Source: Chitinophaga pinensis (lineage in GTDB: Bacteria > Bacteroidota > Bacteroidia > Flavobacteriales_D > Crocinitomicaceae). Taken from it: a stretch of 52,893 nucleotides of DNA. Of the stretch, positions 25,355 through 34,174 are shown one piece after another; the first letter of the stretch is position 1; each line of letters starts with the position of its first letter. The stretch covers positions 1 through 52,893 of the forward strand of contig CALPMT020000021.1 in assembly GCA_943324745.2 (NCBI GenBank). The letters run 5' to 3'. A program made the position numbers and the translations under genes. The notes beneath the pieces were generated by a model. It was not told where the DNA came from. It saw only the letters and a list, made by a program, of their open reading frames with translations, and searched no databases.

Positions 25355-27067
25355 ATGGAAAAGAAAGAATTTATTGAACGTTTAAAAGCCTTAACTATAA
25401 ACGAAGACGTTTTTGCGGTATCTCGTGCTATAAATGAATTACGTGGTCAATTTGAAGATTTTTGTATTGAACAAGATCGGTTGAAACAAGTAGCTTTGTT
25501 GGAAGCGCAAGAACGTGGAGAAACGGTTGATTTTACAAATGAACCAGATCCATTGAAAGAAGAGTTCTATACAGTTTTTAGCGAATATAGAGATCGTAGA
25601 AACAAACTTTCTTCAGAGAAAAAGTTAGAGGAAGAATCAAACTTGCGCAAGAAACAAAGCTTAATCAATCGTTTAAAACTGTTGATTGAGTCAGAAGAAA
25701 ATATTGGAGTAGCAGTTGAGTCGTACAAAGAAATTCATGAATCTTGGAAAATAGTTGGTGATATTCCACGTGAAAAAAGACAGGACATTCAGTCGGAATA
25801 TTCTAAATTATTAGAATCATTTTTCTTTAATTTAAAAATTTACCGTGAGTTGAAAGACCATGATTTGAAACGTAATTTCCAATTGAAAAAAGAAATTATT
25901 TCTAAAATCGAAGTGTTATTAGCGAATGATATTATTCGTGATCTTGAAGCACAAATAAAATTATTACAAAACGAATTTGATTCACTAGGTCCAGTTCCAA
26001 AAGAAGAATGGGAAGGTTTAAAAAATGAATATTGGACAAGAGTTAAAGCTGTTTACCAAAAAATAACAGACTTCTACGAAGGAAAACGCGAAGAACAAAA
26101 ACAAAATATTGAGCGTAAACAAGAATTATTGGAACAGGTCAAAGTTTTTGTTGCGACGATTGGTGGAGTAAATGATGCAAAATCGTGGGAAACCGCTACT
26201 GAAAAGTTGTTAAACATTCAAAACGAATGGAAAACAATCGGTCAAGGTCCACGCAAAGAAAATGAAGAGCTTTGGACTGCATTACGTTCCGAATGTGATG
26301 TGTTTTTTGCAGCTAAAAAAGCGTTTTACCAAGTAATTAAGGATAAGTTTGAAGTCGTTGCTAAACAAAAATCAGCCTTGATTGAACAAGTAAATGCCTT
26401 GAAAGATTCTACGGATTGGAAAACAACATCAGAAAAAATTATTCGTCTACAACAATCTTGGAAAAATTTAGGAAGTGCAGGTCAAAAAAACGAACAAAAA
26501 TTATGGAAAGACTTTCGTAGTGCATGTGATGGTTTTTTTGAAAATAAAAAACAATTTTTCGCTAGAGAAGATGAGGAAAACACAGTTAATTTAGAAGCGA
26601 AAAAAGTATTGATTACTGAAATTGAGTCTTATGTCGTTGGCGATGATAAACAACAAGTCATTTCTGATTTAAAAGAATTTTCAAATCGTTTCAACGCGAT
26701 TGGCAAAGTTCCTTTTAAGGAAAAAGATACTGTATATCATGCATTCAAAAATGGGTTAGATACACATTACAAGAAAATCAAATTAGAGGGTGCTGAAAAA
26801 GAAAAAGTGATGTTTCAGGCACATTTAGACACTTTGAAATCAAATCCAAATGCTGCTAAATTAATTGATAAAGAGCGTCGTGATTTAGAACAAATGATTG
26901 CTAAACAACAACAAGATATTAATCAGTTGGAAAATAATCTTGGATTTGTTTCTAGATCAAAAGCAGGGGATGCACTACGTAAAGATGTGGAGCATAAAGT
27001 AAATGTTGCTAAAGATCGTATCAAAGAATATAAAACGAAGATAAAATTACTTTCTACGAATGAATAA
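25355..27067 (+). CDS. DUF349 repeat protein
   Basis: 570 residues, almost wholly helical and charged. Five DUF349 modules of about 70 residues can be seen (about 100-165, 170-245, 255-325, 335-402 and 412-478), each with a pattern like W-K-x-I/L-G ... F-F-x-x-K-K. A coiled-coil tail (about 480-570) follows. The function is unknown. It overlaps the next gene by 8 nt. Confidence 0.88.
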   Translation: MEKKEFIERLKALTINEDVFAVSRAINELRGQFEDFCIEQDRLKQVALLEAQERGETVDFTNEPDPLKEEFYTVFSEYRDRRNKLSSEKKLEEESNLRKKQSLINRLKLLIESEENIGVAVESYKEIHESWKIVGDIPREKRQDIQSEYSKLLESFFFNLKIYRELKDHDLKRNFQLKKEIISKIEVLLANDIIRDLEAQIKLLQNEFDSLGPVPKEEWEGLKNEYWTRVKAVYQKITDFYEGKREEQKQNIERKQELLEQVKVFVATIGGVNDAKSWETATEKLLNIQNEWKTIGQGPRKENEELWTALRSECDVFFAAKKAFYQVIKDKFEVVAKQKSALIEQVNALKDSTDWKTTSEKIIRLQQSWKNLGSAGQKNEQKLWKDFRSACDGFFENKKQFFAREDEENTVNLEAKKVLITEIESYVVGDDKQQVISDLKEFSNRFNAIGKVPFKEKDTVYHAFKNGLDTHYKKIKLEGAEKEKVMFQAHLDTLKSNPNAAKLIDKERRDLEQMIAKQQQDINQLENNLGFVSRSKAGDALRKDVEHKVNVAKDRIKEYKTKIKLLSTNE

Positions 27068-27734
27068 ATCGGTAAATATTCTGTTGATATTACTCTTAAT
27101 CCCTGTTTTTGGATTAAGTATTTTTGTGGGATTCGACTTACCTATAGAGTTCTTAAAAACAAGCGGAAAAAATTTACCGTATCAACATGTGATTTTTATC
27201 ACCTTTGGAATTTTTATATTCCTCTTAGGCGTGCGTAGATCTATGCAACGTTGGGTGGGAATCAAGATGGTAAACAACCTAGACAAATTTGAATGGAACA
27301 AAGAGATTGATTCCAAAAGAAAATCGCAGATAAATATGTATTTGTTGATTGAAGGGGTGATGCATATTTTAGTTGGATTCGCATTGCTTGCGTTATCTCA
27401 AAAAGCGCTTATTATTGCGACTGTATTTTTTGCTTTAGGATTAGACCATTTGATTTTTTGTTTGTTTGGAAACATCAAAAATGTTTGGAGGGTAGGAGTT
27501 ACAAACAAAGCAATTGTTGTCGCAGAACGCGATTTCAAAGTGATTTATTTCTCTGGTTTACGACGTGTGACGGTTCACCAACAGACCCTTTTTTTCGATT
27601 ATATCAAAGAATTGCAATTGGCCATTTCAATAGATTCTATCTCTCCAACAAATCGATTTGCATTCAGAAATGTTCTGGAGGAAAAATTGAATAGAGACAA
27701 AGTTCATTTCTCAGAAACTTTTAAAGAGTTTTAA
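27060..27734 (+). CDS. Hypothetical four-helix membrane protein
   Basis: 224 residues, not recognised. Hydrophobic segments lie at about 6-26, 43-59, 93-111 and 115-133, followed by a cytoplasmic-looking domain of about 90 residues with alternating strands (KAIVVAERDFKVIYFSGLRRV). The start overlaps the DUF349 gene by 8 nt, so translation is probably coupled. A strong terminator follows 12 nt after the stop. Confidence 0.75.
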   Translation: MNKSVNILLILLLIPVFGLSIFVGFDLPIEFLKTSGKNLPYQHVIFITFGIFIFLLGVRRSMQRWVGIKMVNNLDKFEWNKEIDSKRKSQINMYLLIEGVMHILVGFALLALSQKALIIATVFFALGLDHLIFCLFGNIKNVWRVGVTNKAIVVAERDFKVIYFSGLRRVTVHQQTLFFDYIKELQLAISIDSISPTNRFAFRNVLEEKLNRDKVHFSETFKEF

Positions 27735-27746
27735 GGTTAAAAATTT

Positions 27747-27774
27747 AAAAGCGAGAAAATTTTCTCGCTTTTTT
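27747..27774 (+). terminator. Rho-independent terminator
   Basis: Perfect hairpin AAAAGCGAGAAAA / TTTTCTCGCTTTT followed by two more T. It ends the DUF349-membrane protein operon and, being symmetric, can also stop transcripts of the tRNA gene from the other side. Confidence 0.88.
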
Positions 27775-27776
27775 AG

Positions 27777-27850
27777 TGACCCCGGAGGGATTCTAACCCC
27801 CAACCCTCAGAGCCGAAATCTGATGCGCTATACAATTGCGCCACGGAGCC
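27777..27850 (-). tRNA. tRNA-Arg (anticodon TCG)
   Basis: 74 nt, CCA not encoded. Acceptor arms GGCTCCG and CGGGGTC pair over 7 bp with G-T pairs. The D-arm is GCGC-AATTGTATA-GCGC; the anticodon arm is TCAGA-TTTCGGC-TCTGA, giving anticodon TCG; the T-arm is GGGGG-TTAGAAT-CCCTC. Position 19 is T instead of the usual G, and position 56 is A instead of the usual C, so the tertiary pair 19-56 is changed to U-A but stays complementary. Confidence 0.93.
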
Positions 27851-27913
27851 AGTATGGTGAGTGGTGCAAATACCTAAAGGTTCAATTGCACAGCTTAGCC
27901 AGTAATTACCTGA

Positions 27914-27921
27914 CAAAGGTA
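27914..27921 (-). promoter_or_regulatory. -7 box of the tRNA-Arg gene
   Basis: The minus strand reads TACCTTTG, an exact TAnnTTTG, 64 nt upstream of the tRNA 5' end. No clear -33 TTTG. Confidence 0.45.
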
Positions 27922-27961
27922 AATAAATTACTTAAAATAGTGCTATGCAGAAAATTTAAAA

Positions 27962-27969
27962 TAAATTTG
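27962..27969 (+). promoter_or_regulatory. -7 box of porZ
   Basis: TAAATTTG, an exact TAnnTTTG, 37 nt before the porZ ATG. No clear -33 TTTG. Confidence 0.5.
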
Positions 27970-28006
27970 ATACGCATTCGTTTGTTACTTAAACTGAACA
28001 TAAATT

Positions 28007-30337
28007 ATGAAGACTTTTTTAGTACTGATCTTTTTACTTTCAGCACATTTACTTTCAGCACAAGTTGCTACTGGGCAATGGCGTTTTCATGTAAATGCAG
28101 CAAAAGCGAAAGATGTATGTTTTGGAAATAATAAAGTTTTAGCTGCTTTTGAAAATGGGGTTTTGGAATATGATGATGAACATCATGAAATAACAGAATG
28201 GAATAACGTAAATCATCTATCTGAAGTATTAGTCTCCTGTGTGGTATTTGATACTGCTTCAAATGCCTTTTGGATAGGATATGAGAATGGTAATATGGAT
28301 AAACTAGATGGTTCTACGGTATATAATTTACCTGCATTGAAACTATCAAGTATTGTAGGAGATAAAAAAATTATCAAATTTATATCGAAAGGGAAATATC
28401 TTTATGCCGCAACTCGTTTTGGAATCATGAAAATTGATCCTGTAAGGATGGAGGTATTGGATACATATTATCCACCTCTGTTCGGTCGAACTTTAAATGA
28501 TTTTACTTTTCATAAAGATTCAATTTATGTTTTAAGTGATACTAATTTATTTGTTATTTCTTCGAGAAATTCATTGATAGCCAACCCACTAAACTGGAAG
28601 GTTGATCAACGAGTTCAAAAACGGAACAATACAATTTTTAATACAATACTTTCTTTTGGTGATGACTTGTTATTAACAACTGTACATCCTGATTTTGGTA
28701 AAGACACTATTTTTAAACTAGAAACTTCAAAATTGCAAGAATTAAACTCTTCCTTTTTTAAAGGTGAAATAGAGTTTATTGCTTTACAAACTCAAGATAA
28801 TCAATTGTTTCTTTCGACCTACAATAATGTTTTTTTCTATGACAAACATTTAAATCGAAAAGAGATTTTGTATCAATATTCGTTCTATCAACATCCTCGT
28901 CCAATGAAGATTGTTGCTGGTAATGGTGTTTTTTGGATTGCCGATAACGAGAATGGCCTAGTTCAATGGGGGGATAATTATCATAACACTCCTATTTCGA
29001 TGGTAGGACCTCCTAAAAAAAGCTTTTTTACTGCAGATAGTCAACAAGGAAAAATGGCGTTTTCAGGAGGGATTTTACAAAAGGCTTCGATCGCTTTCAA
29101 TACTAGTGGTGCTTATACCTTAAAAGACGAAAAGTGGTCTTTGTATGATCTATGGAATCAAAAACGTTGGTTTAAAAAAAATATATGGGATGTTTCATCA
29201 GTCGCGATAAATCCATTAAATACCGATCAAATTGCTTTTGGTTCATTTTCGGAAGTTCCACTTTCTATTATGAATTTTGGTCAACAAATTGACACAACTT
29301 ATGACTTTACAAATTCTCCTTTACAAAAATTTGCACTTGGAGATAATGGATGGACATGTGTTTCAGATGTAAAATATGATTTAGATGAAAATTTGTGGGT
29401 ACTTAACGCTTTTACAGATGCTCCTCTAAAAATGTTAAGTAAATCTGGTAAGTGGTATACTTTTGAAACAGGTGGCTTCACAAAAAATGTTTTTAATCGC
29501 AAATTAATTATTGACAAACAAAATAATAAATGGTTTACTGTTTTTGGAACCGGATTTGTAGGATTTTCTGACGGTGGAACAATTGATGATCCTTCGGATG
29601 ATGTTTACCGCATGGTTAGTGATGGGTTGACAAGTGGTGCGCTACCCTCTAAAGAAGTAACTGCCTTAGCCATGGATTTTAATAATCAATTATGGATTGG
29701 TACGGACAATGGATTTTGTATTTTATATAATGCAGGTTCGATCCTTTCAAAAGAACCAAATTCTTTTGCAGCTCAGCGCATCAAAATGCGTTTTGAAGGA
29801 AATGTAGAATACATGTTGGGAAAAACTTCGATTACTGATATTGAGGTGGATGGGGGAAATCGTAAATGGATTGCGACTGCAAATTCGGGATTGTTTTTAC
29901 TTTCTCCAGATGGCTCTGAAATTATTGCGAGTTATACGAAGGAAAACAGTCCTTTAATTTCCAATTCTATCTTGGACATAAAATTAAATCAACAAACAGG
30001 AGAATTATTCATCATTACTGAAGAAGGCTTAGTGTCTTATAGAACCGATGCATCTCAAGGTGACGATACATATGAAAACACAGTCGTTTTTCCAAATCCA
30101 TTGAAACCTGATCATATTTACGGAGTTACTATTCAGGGGATCGCCTATGATTCAGACGTCCGTTTTACAGATGCAGGGGGCAATTTAGTATACAAAACTA
30201 CTTCCAATGGTGGAACAGCTCATTGGGATGGCAAAACCTTAAGTGGCGAGCGTGTTAAAGCAGGCGTATATTTTATATGGACCGCTCCAAATGAAGGGAA
30301 AGGAAGAAAGGTTGGAGAATTTGTAGTGATTAATTAG
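28007..30337 (+). CDS. porZ: Type IX secretion system protein PorZ (beta-propeller)
   Basis: 776 residues with a signal peptide (MKTFLVLIFLLSAHLLSAQ). Two seven-bladed-propeller-like halves carry recurring strands such as FWIGYENG, LYAATRFGIMKI, LWIGTDNGFCIL and KWIATANSGLFLLS, which resemble two-component-regulator propeller repeats. The C-terminal 90 residues (VVFPNPLKPDH... to GEFVVIN) form a sorting-domain-like beta sandwich. PorZ is a surface part of the attachment complex that links A-LPS to type IX cargo. recO follows after 4 nt, an arrangement seen in other Bacteroidota. Confidence 0.85.
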   Translation: MKTFLVLIFLLSAHLLSAQVATGQWRFHVNAAKAKDVCFGNNKVLAAFENGVLEYDDEHHEITEWNNVNHLSEVLVSCVVFDTASNAFWIGYENGNMDKLDGSTVYNLPALKLSSIVGDKKIIKFISKGKYLYAATRFGIMKIDPVRMEVLDTYYPPLFGRTLNDFTFHKDSIYVLSDTNLFVISSRNSLIANPLNWKVDQRVQKRNNTIFNTILSFGDDLLLTTVHPDFGKDTIFKLETSKLQELNSSFFKGEIEFIALQTQDNQLFLSTYNNVFFYDKHLNRKEILYQYSFYQHPRPMKIVAGNGVFWIADNENGLVQWGDNYHNTPISMVGPPKKSFFTADSQQGKMAFSGGILQKASIAFNTSGAYTLKDEKWSLYDLWNQKRWFKKNIWDVSSVAINPLNTDQIAFGSFSEVPLSIMNFGQQIDTTYDFTNSPLQKFALGDNGWTCVSDVKYDLDENLWVLNAFTDAPLKMLSKSGKWYTFETGGFTKNVFNRKLIIDKQNNKWFTVFGTGFVGFSDGGTIDDPSDDVYRMVSDGLTSGALPSKEVTALAMDFNNQLWIGTDNGFCILYNAGSILSKEPNSFAAQRIKMRFEGNVEYMLGKTSITDIEVDGGNRKWIATANSGLFLLSPDGSEIIASYTKENSPLISNSILDIKLNQQTGELFIITEEGLVSYRTDASQGDDTYENTVVFPNPLKPDHIYGVTIQGIAYDSDVRFTDAGGNLVYKTTSNGGTAHWDGKTLSGERVKAGVYFIWTAPNEGKGRKVGEFVVIN

Positions 30338-30341
30338 GAGA

Positions 30342-31049
30342 ATGAAAAAGACTTCTCGAGGATTAATCATCCAACGCTTTTCCTATTCCGAAACTAGTCT
30401 GATTGTGCATTGTTTTACAGAAACCGAAGGACTGAAATCTTTTCTGTTTCAAGGAGCAAAGAAAAAGAAAGGGGTTGTGTTATTGCCTTTATCACCCATC
30501 GAGTTTTCGTATTATCAAAAGGATGAAGGTCAACTCGCTAAAATGACGGATGCTACATTATACCAATCGTTTGCTACAATACCATTTGACCCCGTAAAAT
30601 CTACCGTTGTTTTTTTTCAAGTAGAAATTCTGGCAAACGTACTACATGAAGGGGTTGTCGATAAACATTTATTTGAATTTTTGGTGGGTGAATTAGCGTG
30701 GCTTGATGAACATAATAACCTGGCTAATTACCCGATATATTGGTTGTTAGAAATTTCGCAGCAGTTAGGATTTTACCCACTAAAAACAGAAGAAAACACG
30801 ACTTATTTTGATTTGGAAAATGGAGAGTTTCTTTCATATATTCCATCCAATTTCACCTACAAATCAGGAAGAGAAGTAGATGTTTTAGGCTCTTTGTTAT
30901 CACTACCTAAAGACGTTATATTAAATTTCTCACTACCAAAGGACCTTCGTAAACAAGTCTTACAATTGCTTTTGGTGTATTTCAAGTACCACATTCCTAA
31001 TTTTAATCCCACAAATTCCTTGGAAGTGATTGAAAGTATTTGGGAATAG
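30342..31049 (+). CDS. recO: DNA repair protein RecO
   Basis: 235 residues. The N-terminal OB-fold is recognisable from TSRGLIIQRFSYSETSLIVHCFTE, and a helical C-terminal domain follows. I see no CxxC zinc knuckle of the kind found in many RecO proteins. RecO anneals strands and loads RecA with RecR. It lies 4 nt after porZ; the 3' part of the gene contains the promoter of the next gene. Confidence 0.9.
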   Translation: MKKTSRGLIIQRFSYSETSLIVHCFTETEGLKSFLFQGAKKKKGVVLLPLSPIEFSYYQKDEGQLAKMTDATLYQSFATIPFDPVKSTVVFFQVEILANVLHEGVVDKHLFEFLVGELAWLDEHNNLANYPIYWLLEISQQLGFYPLKTEENTTYFDLENGEFLSYIPSNFTYKSGREVDVLGSLLSLPKDVILNFSLPKDLRKQVLQLLLVYFKYHIPNFNPTNSLEVIESIWE

Positions 31050-31055
31050 ATTTCT

Positions 31056-31063
31056 TATATTTG
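31056..31063 (+). promoter_or_regulatory. -7 box of the RidA-family gene
   Basis: TATATTTG, an exact TAnnTTTG, 18 nt before the start codon and just past the recO stop. A TTTG occurs 13 nt upstream, shorter than the usual 19. Confidence 0.5.
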
Positions 31064-31081
31064 CATATCAAAAATTCAATC

Positions 31082-31516
31082 ATGTCAGATAATTCTCGTA
31101 TTTCTACTAGCAAAGCACCAAAACCAGTAGGTTTGTATCCTCACGCAAGACGCGTAGGTAATTTATTGTTTTTATCAGGAGTTGGACCACGTACTGCTGG
31201 TTCAGATGCGACAGATTCTGAAGTTCCAGGATTGAAATTGGATAAAAACGGAAATTTCTTGGAATTTGATTTTGAAGCACAATGTAGAAGCGTTTTTGAT
31301 AACGTACGTGTGATACTAGAAGAGTCTGGCTCTAGCTGGGAAAATTTAGTAGATGTTACTGTTTTCTTGGTAAATATGAAACGTGATTTCCACACATATA
31401 ACCGTTTATACGCAGAGTATTTCAAGGATAATTTACCTTGTCGTACTACTTGTGAAATCAATTCATTGCCGACACCAATCGCAATTGAATTGAAATGTAT
31501 TGCCACTATTGATTAA
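31082..31516 (+). CDS. RidA-family (YjgF/YER057c) enamine/imine deaminase-like protein
   Basis: 144 residues from the ATG at 31082; an in-frame upstream start at 31040 would overlap recO and the promoter and is rejected. LLFLSGVGPRTAG, WENLVDVTVFLVNMKRDF, YNRLYAEYF and the arginine of PCRTTCEI match the family; the extended loop after residue 40 recalls 2-aminomuconate deaminase-type members. RidA proteins hydrolyse reactive enamines/imines; the substrate here is not certain. Confidence 0.88.
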   Translation: MSDNSRISTSKAPKPVGLYPHARRVGNLLFLSGVGPRTAGSDATDSEVPGLKLDKNGNFLEFDFEAQCRSVFDNVRVILEESGSSWENLVDVTVFLVNMKRDFHTYNRLYAEYFKDNLPCRTTCEINSLPTPIAIELKCIATID

Positions 31517-31528
31517 TTCTATATTTCT

Positions 31529-32116
31529 ATGTTAGGTTTTGTAATTCGCTGTATTTTAGCAGCATTCTCTCTGTTTTTATTGGTGTATTCATTCGCTACA
31601 GGTCACTGGGGATGGGGTATCGTTATGATTTTTGTTTCTGCATTAATTATATTATCTTTTTTCCGAAATCAGTACATGATTCTAGCATTGAACCAAATGC
31701 GTGTTGGGAATCATGAAAAAGCACATGGGTACTTAAACAAAATTTCACGTCCTGATTTATTACCTAAAAAACAACATGCTTATGTGTTGTACTTAAAAGC
31801 AATGTTAGGTACACAAGAGTTAGGTTTTGCGAAAACGGAACAAATGTTACGACAAGCCATTCAAATGGGATTGAGAACGAAACAAGACAATGCGGTTGCT
31901 CGTTTACATTTATCTGGTATTTGTGCCCAAACGGGAAGAAAACAAGAAGCAACTACGTTGTTAAACGAAGCGAAGAAAATGGATGAGAATGGAATTTTAA
32001 AAGACCAAATCGCTATGATGAAAGGGCAACTTTCTTCAGCAGTTCCTTCCAAAAACCAAATGCGTATGGCACAGATGACCAAAGGTCGTCAGAAAATGCC
32101 TCGCGCTAAGAAATAA
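31529..32116 (+). CDS. Membrane-anchored TPR-like protein
   Basis: 195 residues. Two hydrophobic helices (about 3-21 and 26-43) are followed by paired amphipathic helices of TPR type (about 50-165; for example GNHEKAHGYLNKI and AVARLHLSGICAQTGRKQEA) and a basic tail. Function unknown. The stop codon is directly followed by the ATG of the methyltransferase gene. Confidence 0.75.
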   Translation: MLGFVIRCILAAFSLFLLVYSFATGHWGWGIVMIFVSALIILSFFRNQYMILALNQMRVGNHEKAHGYLNKISRPDLLPKKQHAYVLYLKAMLGTQELGFAKTEQMLRQAIQMGLRTKQDNAVARLHLSGICAQTGRKQEATTLLNEAKKMDENGILKDQIAMMKGQLSSAVPSKNQMRMAQMTKGRQKMPRAKK

Positions 32117-32977
32117 ATGGTGTCAATAGCCACCAAACTTTTCACCCATGCGTGGGATTCTTATGAACTACTAGATGCTGGTGGTGGAAAGAAATTGGAG
32201 CGTTTTGGTGCTGTAACCACCATTCGACCAGAATTACAAGCCTACTTCAAGTCAGACACCACCTTTGTAGAATGGGAGAAAAAAGCGGATTGTGCTTTTA
32301 TTGAGAAATCAACAACCAAAGGTTTATGGAAACGTAGAAATACGCTTCAAAACGACACTTGGAACATTGTATACAAAGACTTGCAATTCAAATTAGAACT
32401 AACTTCCTTTAAACATGTAGGTATTTTTCCAGAACAAGTGGTCAATTGGGATTTTCTTTCAACTAATTTAGATGCTTCTAAGACCTTTTTAAACCTTTTT
32501 GCATATACTGGTATCGCTTCAGTAGTTGCGCGAAAAGAAGGCGCAGCAGTGACGCATGTAGATTCTGTTAAACAATTGATTCATTGGGCGAAGGAAAACA
32601 TGGAACTCAACCAACTTTCTGATATTCGATGGATTCATGAAGATGCCCTAACTTTTGCGCAAAAAGAGGTCAAGCGTGGAAAAAAATACGATGTGATTTT
32701 AATGGATCCTCCAGCTTTTGGATTTGGCGCAAAAGGAGAAAAGTGGATCCTGGAACAAAAATTACCTGCCCTTTTGGAAACTGCTTATCAACTACTTTCA
32801 GACAACGGAACGTTGATTTTAAATACCTATTCACCTAAAATTACCTTACAAGATGTAGTTCGTGAAACAACTAAGTTTTTCGACAAGCGAAACATTGAAG
32901 CAAATGAATTGTGGGGAAAAACAAAACTTGGAAAAGAGTTGTTTTATGGGAATTTGGTGAGGGTTAAGAAGGGGTAA
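32117..32977 (+). CDS. Class I SAM-dependent rRNA-methyltransferase-like protein
   Basis: 286 residues. The SAM-binding fold shows FLNLFAYTGIASVVARKEGA (motif I), THVDSVKQLIHWAKEN, and the catalytic-loop motif DVILMDPPAFGFG (about 190-202), as in RlmI/RlmK-type 23S rRNA cytosine methyltransferases without the PUA domain. The exact target is unknown. The last 26 codons before the final glycine recur downstream in two more copies, so the 3' end of this gene appears to be a repeated insertion site. Confidence 0.85.
   Translation: MVSIATKLFTHAWDSYELLDAGGGKKLERFGAVTTIRPELQAYFKSDTTFVEWEKKADCAFIEKSTTKGLWKRRNTLQNDTWNIVYKDLQFKLELTSFKHVGIFPEQVVNWDFLSTNLDASKTFLNLFAYTGIASVVARKEGAAVTHVDSVKQLIHWAKENMELNQLSDIRWIHEDALTFAQKEVKRGKKYDVILMDPPAFGFGAKGEKWILEQKLPALLETAYQLLSDNGTLILNTYSPKITLQDVVRETTKFFDKRNIEANELWGKTKLGKELFYGNLVRVKKG
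32894..32977 (+). repeat. Gene-end repeat, copy 1 (in the intact methyltransferase gene)
   Basis: This is the 3' end of the methyltransferase gene (IEANELWGKTKLGKELF... to the stop). It is the reference for copies 2 and 3 downstream. The first base after the stop begins insert 1. Confidence 0.85.
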
Positions 32978-32985
32978 AATGAATC

Positions 32986-33180
32986 CTAAACGGATTTAGC
33001 AAGTTTAAAAGCAGCATCTAATTCAGCTAAAAATAATTCAGCTTCTTTTTTATTACGAATGACTTTCAAAAGACTATCATTAGTAATTCTTTTGTTAATA
33101 TCAATATTTCTACATTCCGTTCCATTTACTTTAGAACGTGTAATTAAATCATCGATTTTTTGTTGAATAGCTGGAGTCAT
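32986..33180 (-). CDS. Small hypothetical protein, partner of the DUF6934-like gene
   Basis: 64 residues (MTPAIQQKIDDLITRSKVNG...), not recognised. It is predicted to be helical, with a conserved-looking block KVIRNKKEAELFLAELDAAF. It lies 37 nt downstream of the DUF6934-like gene on the same strand, and the two genes fill the whole insert between copies 1 and 2 of the gene-end repeat. The pair has the look of a toxin-antitoxin module, but this is inference. Confidence 0.65.
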   Translation of the reverse strand: MTPAIQQKIDDLITRSKVNGTECRNIDINKRITNDSLLKVIRNKKEAELFLAELDAAFKLAKSV

Positions 33181-33217
33181 ATATCAAATTTAAAGGAATT
33201 TTTTCAAACACTAAAAT

Positions 33218-33751
33218 TTATTTAAAAATATAATAACGGTATAAATCTGTTGATTTTCTTTTATAGTCAAATGGTTCAGGTTTAGGCTTGAAAAATGCAT
33301 AACCTGTAGCGTCACATTCAATTTCATTATTACGCATTAGTCTAACATACCAATCAACTCCTATTGTATCAAAATATTCCTTTAAATAATCTTTATTTGA
33401 TATAAACATACGATGGTATAAGTATGCTCTAGAATCATTTGAACCATCCACTCCAATAGATATGCTTTCATTGTTTTTTATAAAAGTGAGTGCATAAAAA
33501 ATAATGGTTGAAAATACTTTGTTGGTGTTTTTGTGTTTTATTTTGATAGTGTCATTTATATCTCCATTTTCCATCATTGGACCAAAAGATAAATTGAACA
33601 CATTCGGAAGTAAAGGATTATTTAATGGAGCAATTATTACTTTTAATAACAATTTTGAATTGTCATAAAGTGTTGTAAAAAATGTAATGAAAGATAAATT
33701 CTCACCACATTCATATAAATCATAAGTGTTATCAAAATCTATTTTTATCAT
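33218..33751 (-). CDS. DUF6934-like protein
   Basis: 177 residues from the ATG at 33749-33751; a longer frame would need a TTG start inside the promoter. The pattern VFNLSFGPMMENGDINDT, TIIFYALTFIKNNESISIGVDGSNDSRAYLYHRMF and the C-terminal basic, aromatic tail resemble DUF6934 proteins, as I recall the family. Typical of the family are the central helix and the SxxRxxLY segment. No biochemical function is known to me. GC content is low even for this window. Confidence 0.65.
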   Translation of the reverse strand: MIKIDFDNTYDLYECGENLSFITFFTTLYDNSKLLLKVIIAPLNNPLLPNVFNLSFGPMMENGDINDTIKIKHKNTNKVFSTIIFYALTFIKNNESISIGVDGSNDSRAYLYHRMFISNKDYLKEYFDTIGVDWYVRLMRNNEIECDATGYAFFKPKPEPFDYKRKSTDLYRYYIFK

Positions 33752-33775
33752 CAAATATGTATCTTTTTGAATACA

Positions 33776-33783
33776 CAAAATTA
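33776..33783 (-). promoter_or_regulatory. -7 box of the DUF6934-like module
   Basis: The minus strand reads TAATTTTG, an exact TAnnTTTG, 24 nt upstream of the ATG at 33751. No -33 TTTG at normal spacing. Confidence 0.45.
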
Positions 33784-33880
33784 AATGATAATTATTCGAT
33801 GATTAATTTTTAAGAGAAAATCGCGTATAAATACTATTTTTTCAATTTGTATTTATTTGTAAACTAGTTTAATATAAAAA

Positions 33881-33961
33881 ATCGAAGCAAATGAATTGTG
33901 GGGGAAAACAAAACTTGGAAAAGAATTGTTTTATGGGAATTTGGTGAGGGTTAAGAAGTAA
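33881..33961 (+). repeat. Gene-end repeat, copy 2
   Basis: 78 nt equal to 32894-32971 at 75 positions, then a TAA. It still encodes the same 26 residues; the three differences (ATT/ATC, GGA/GGG, GAG/GAA) are all synonymous. It has no start codon and is not a gene by itself. It marks the border between insert 1 and insert 2. Confidence 0.9.
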
Positions 33962-34174
33962 AAATTCTTTTATGATTTACAAGATAGGTTTTTCATGATA
34001 TAATTAATAGATTTGTTTTTAATCTCTTATGAGAGAGATTCATTAGAAATGGCGTTTGATAAGTTACTTATCCTTTATTCTTTCGTTTTTAAAGAAGTAT
34101 CTGCTACCTTACATCGCCTTTTTATTATTATAAATTTCTGCTAAGGGACTTGGTAGCTAAAAAACAGTTAAAAT

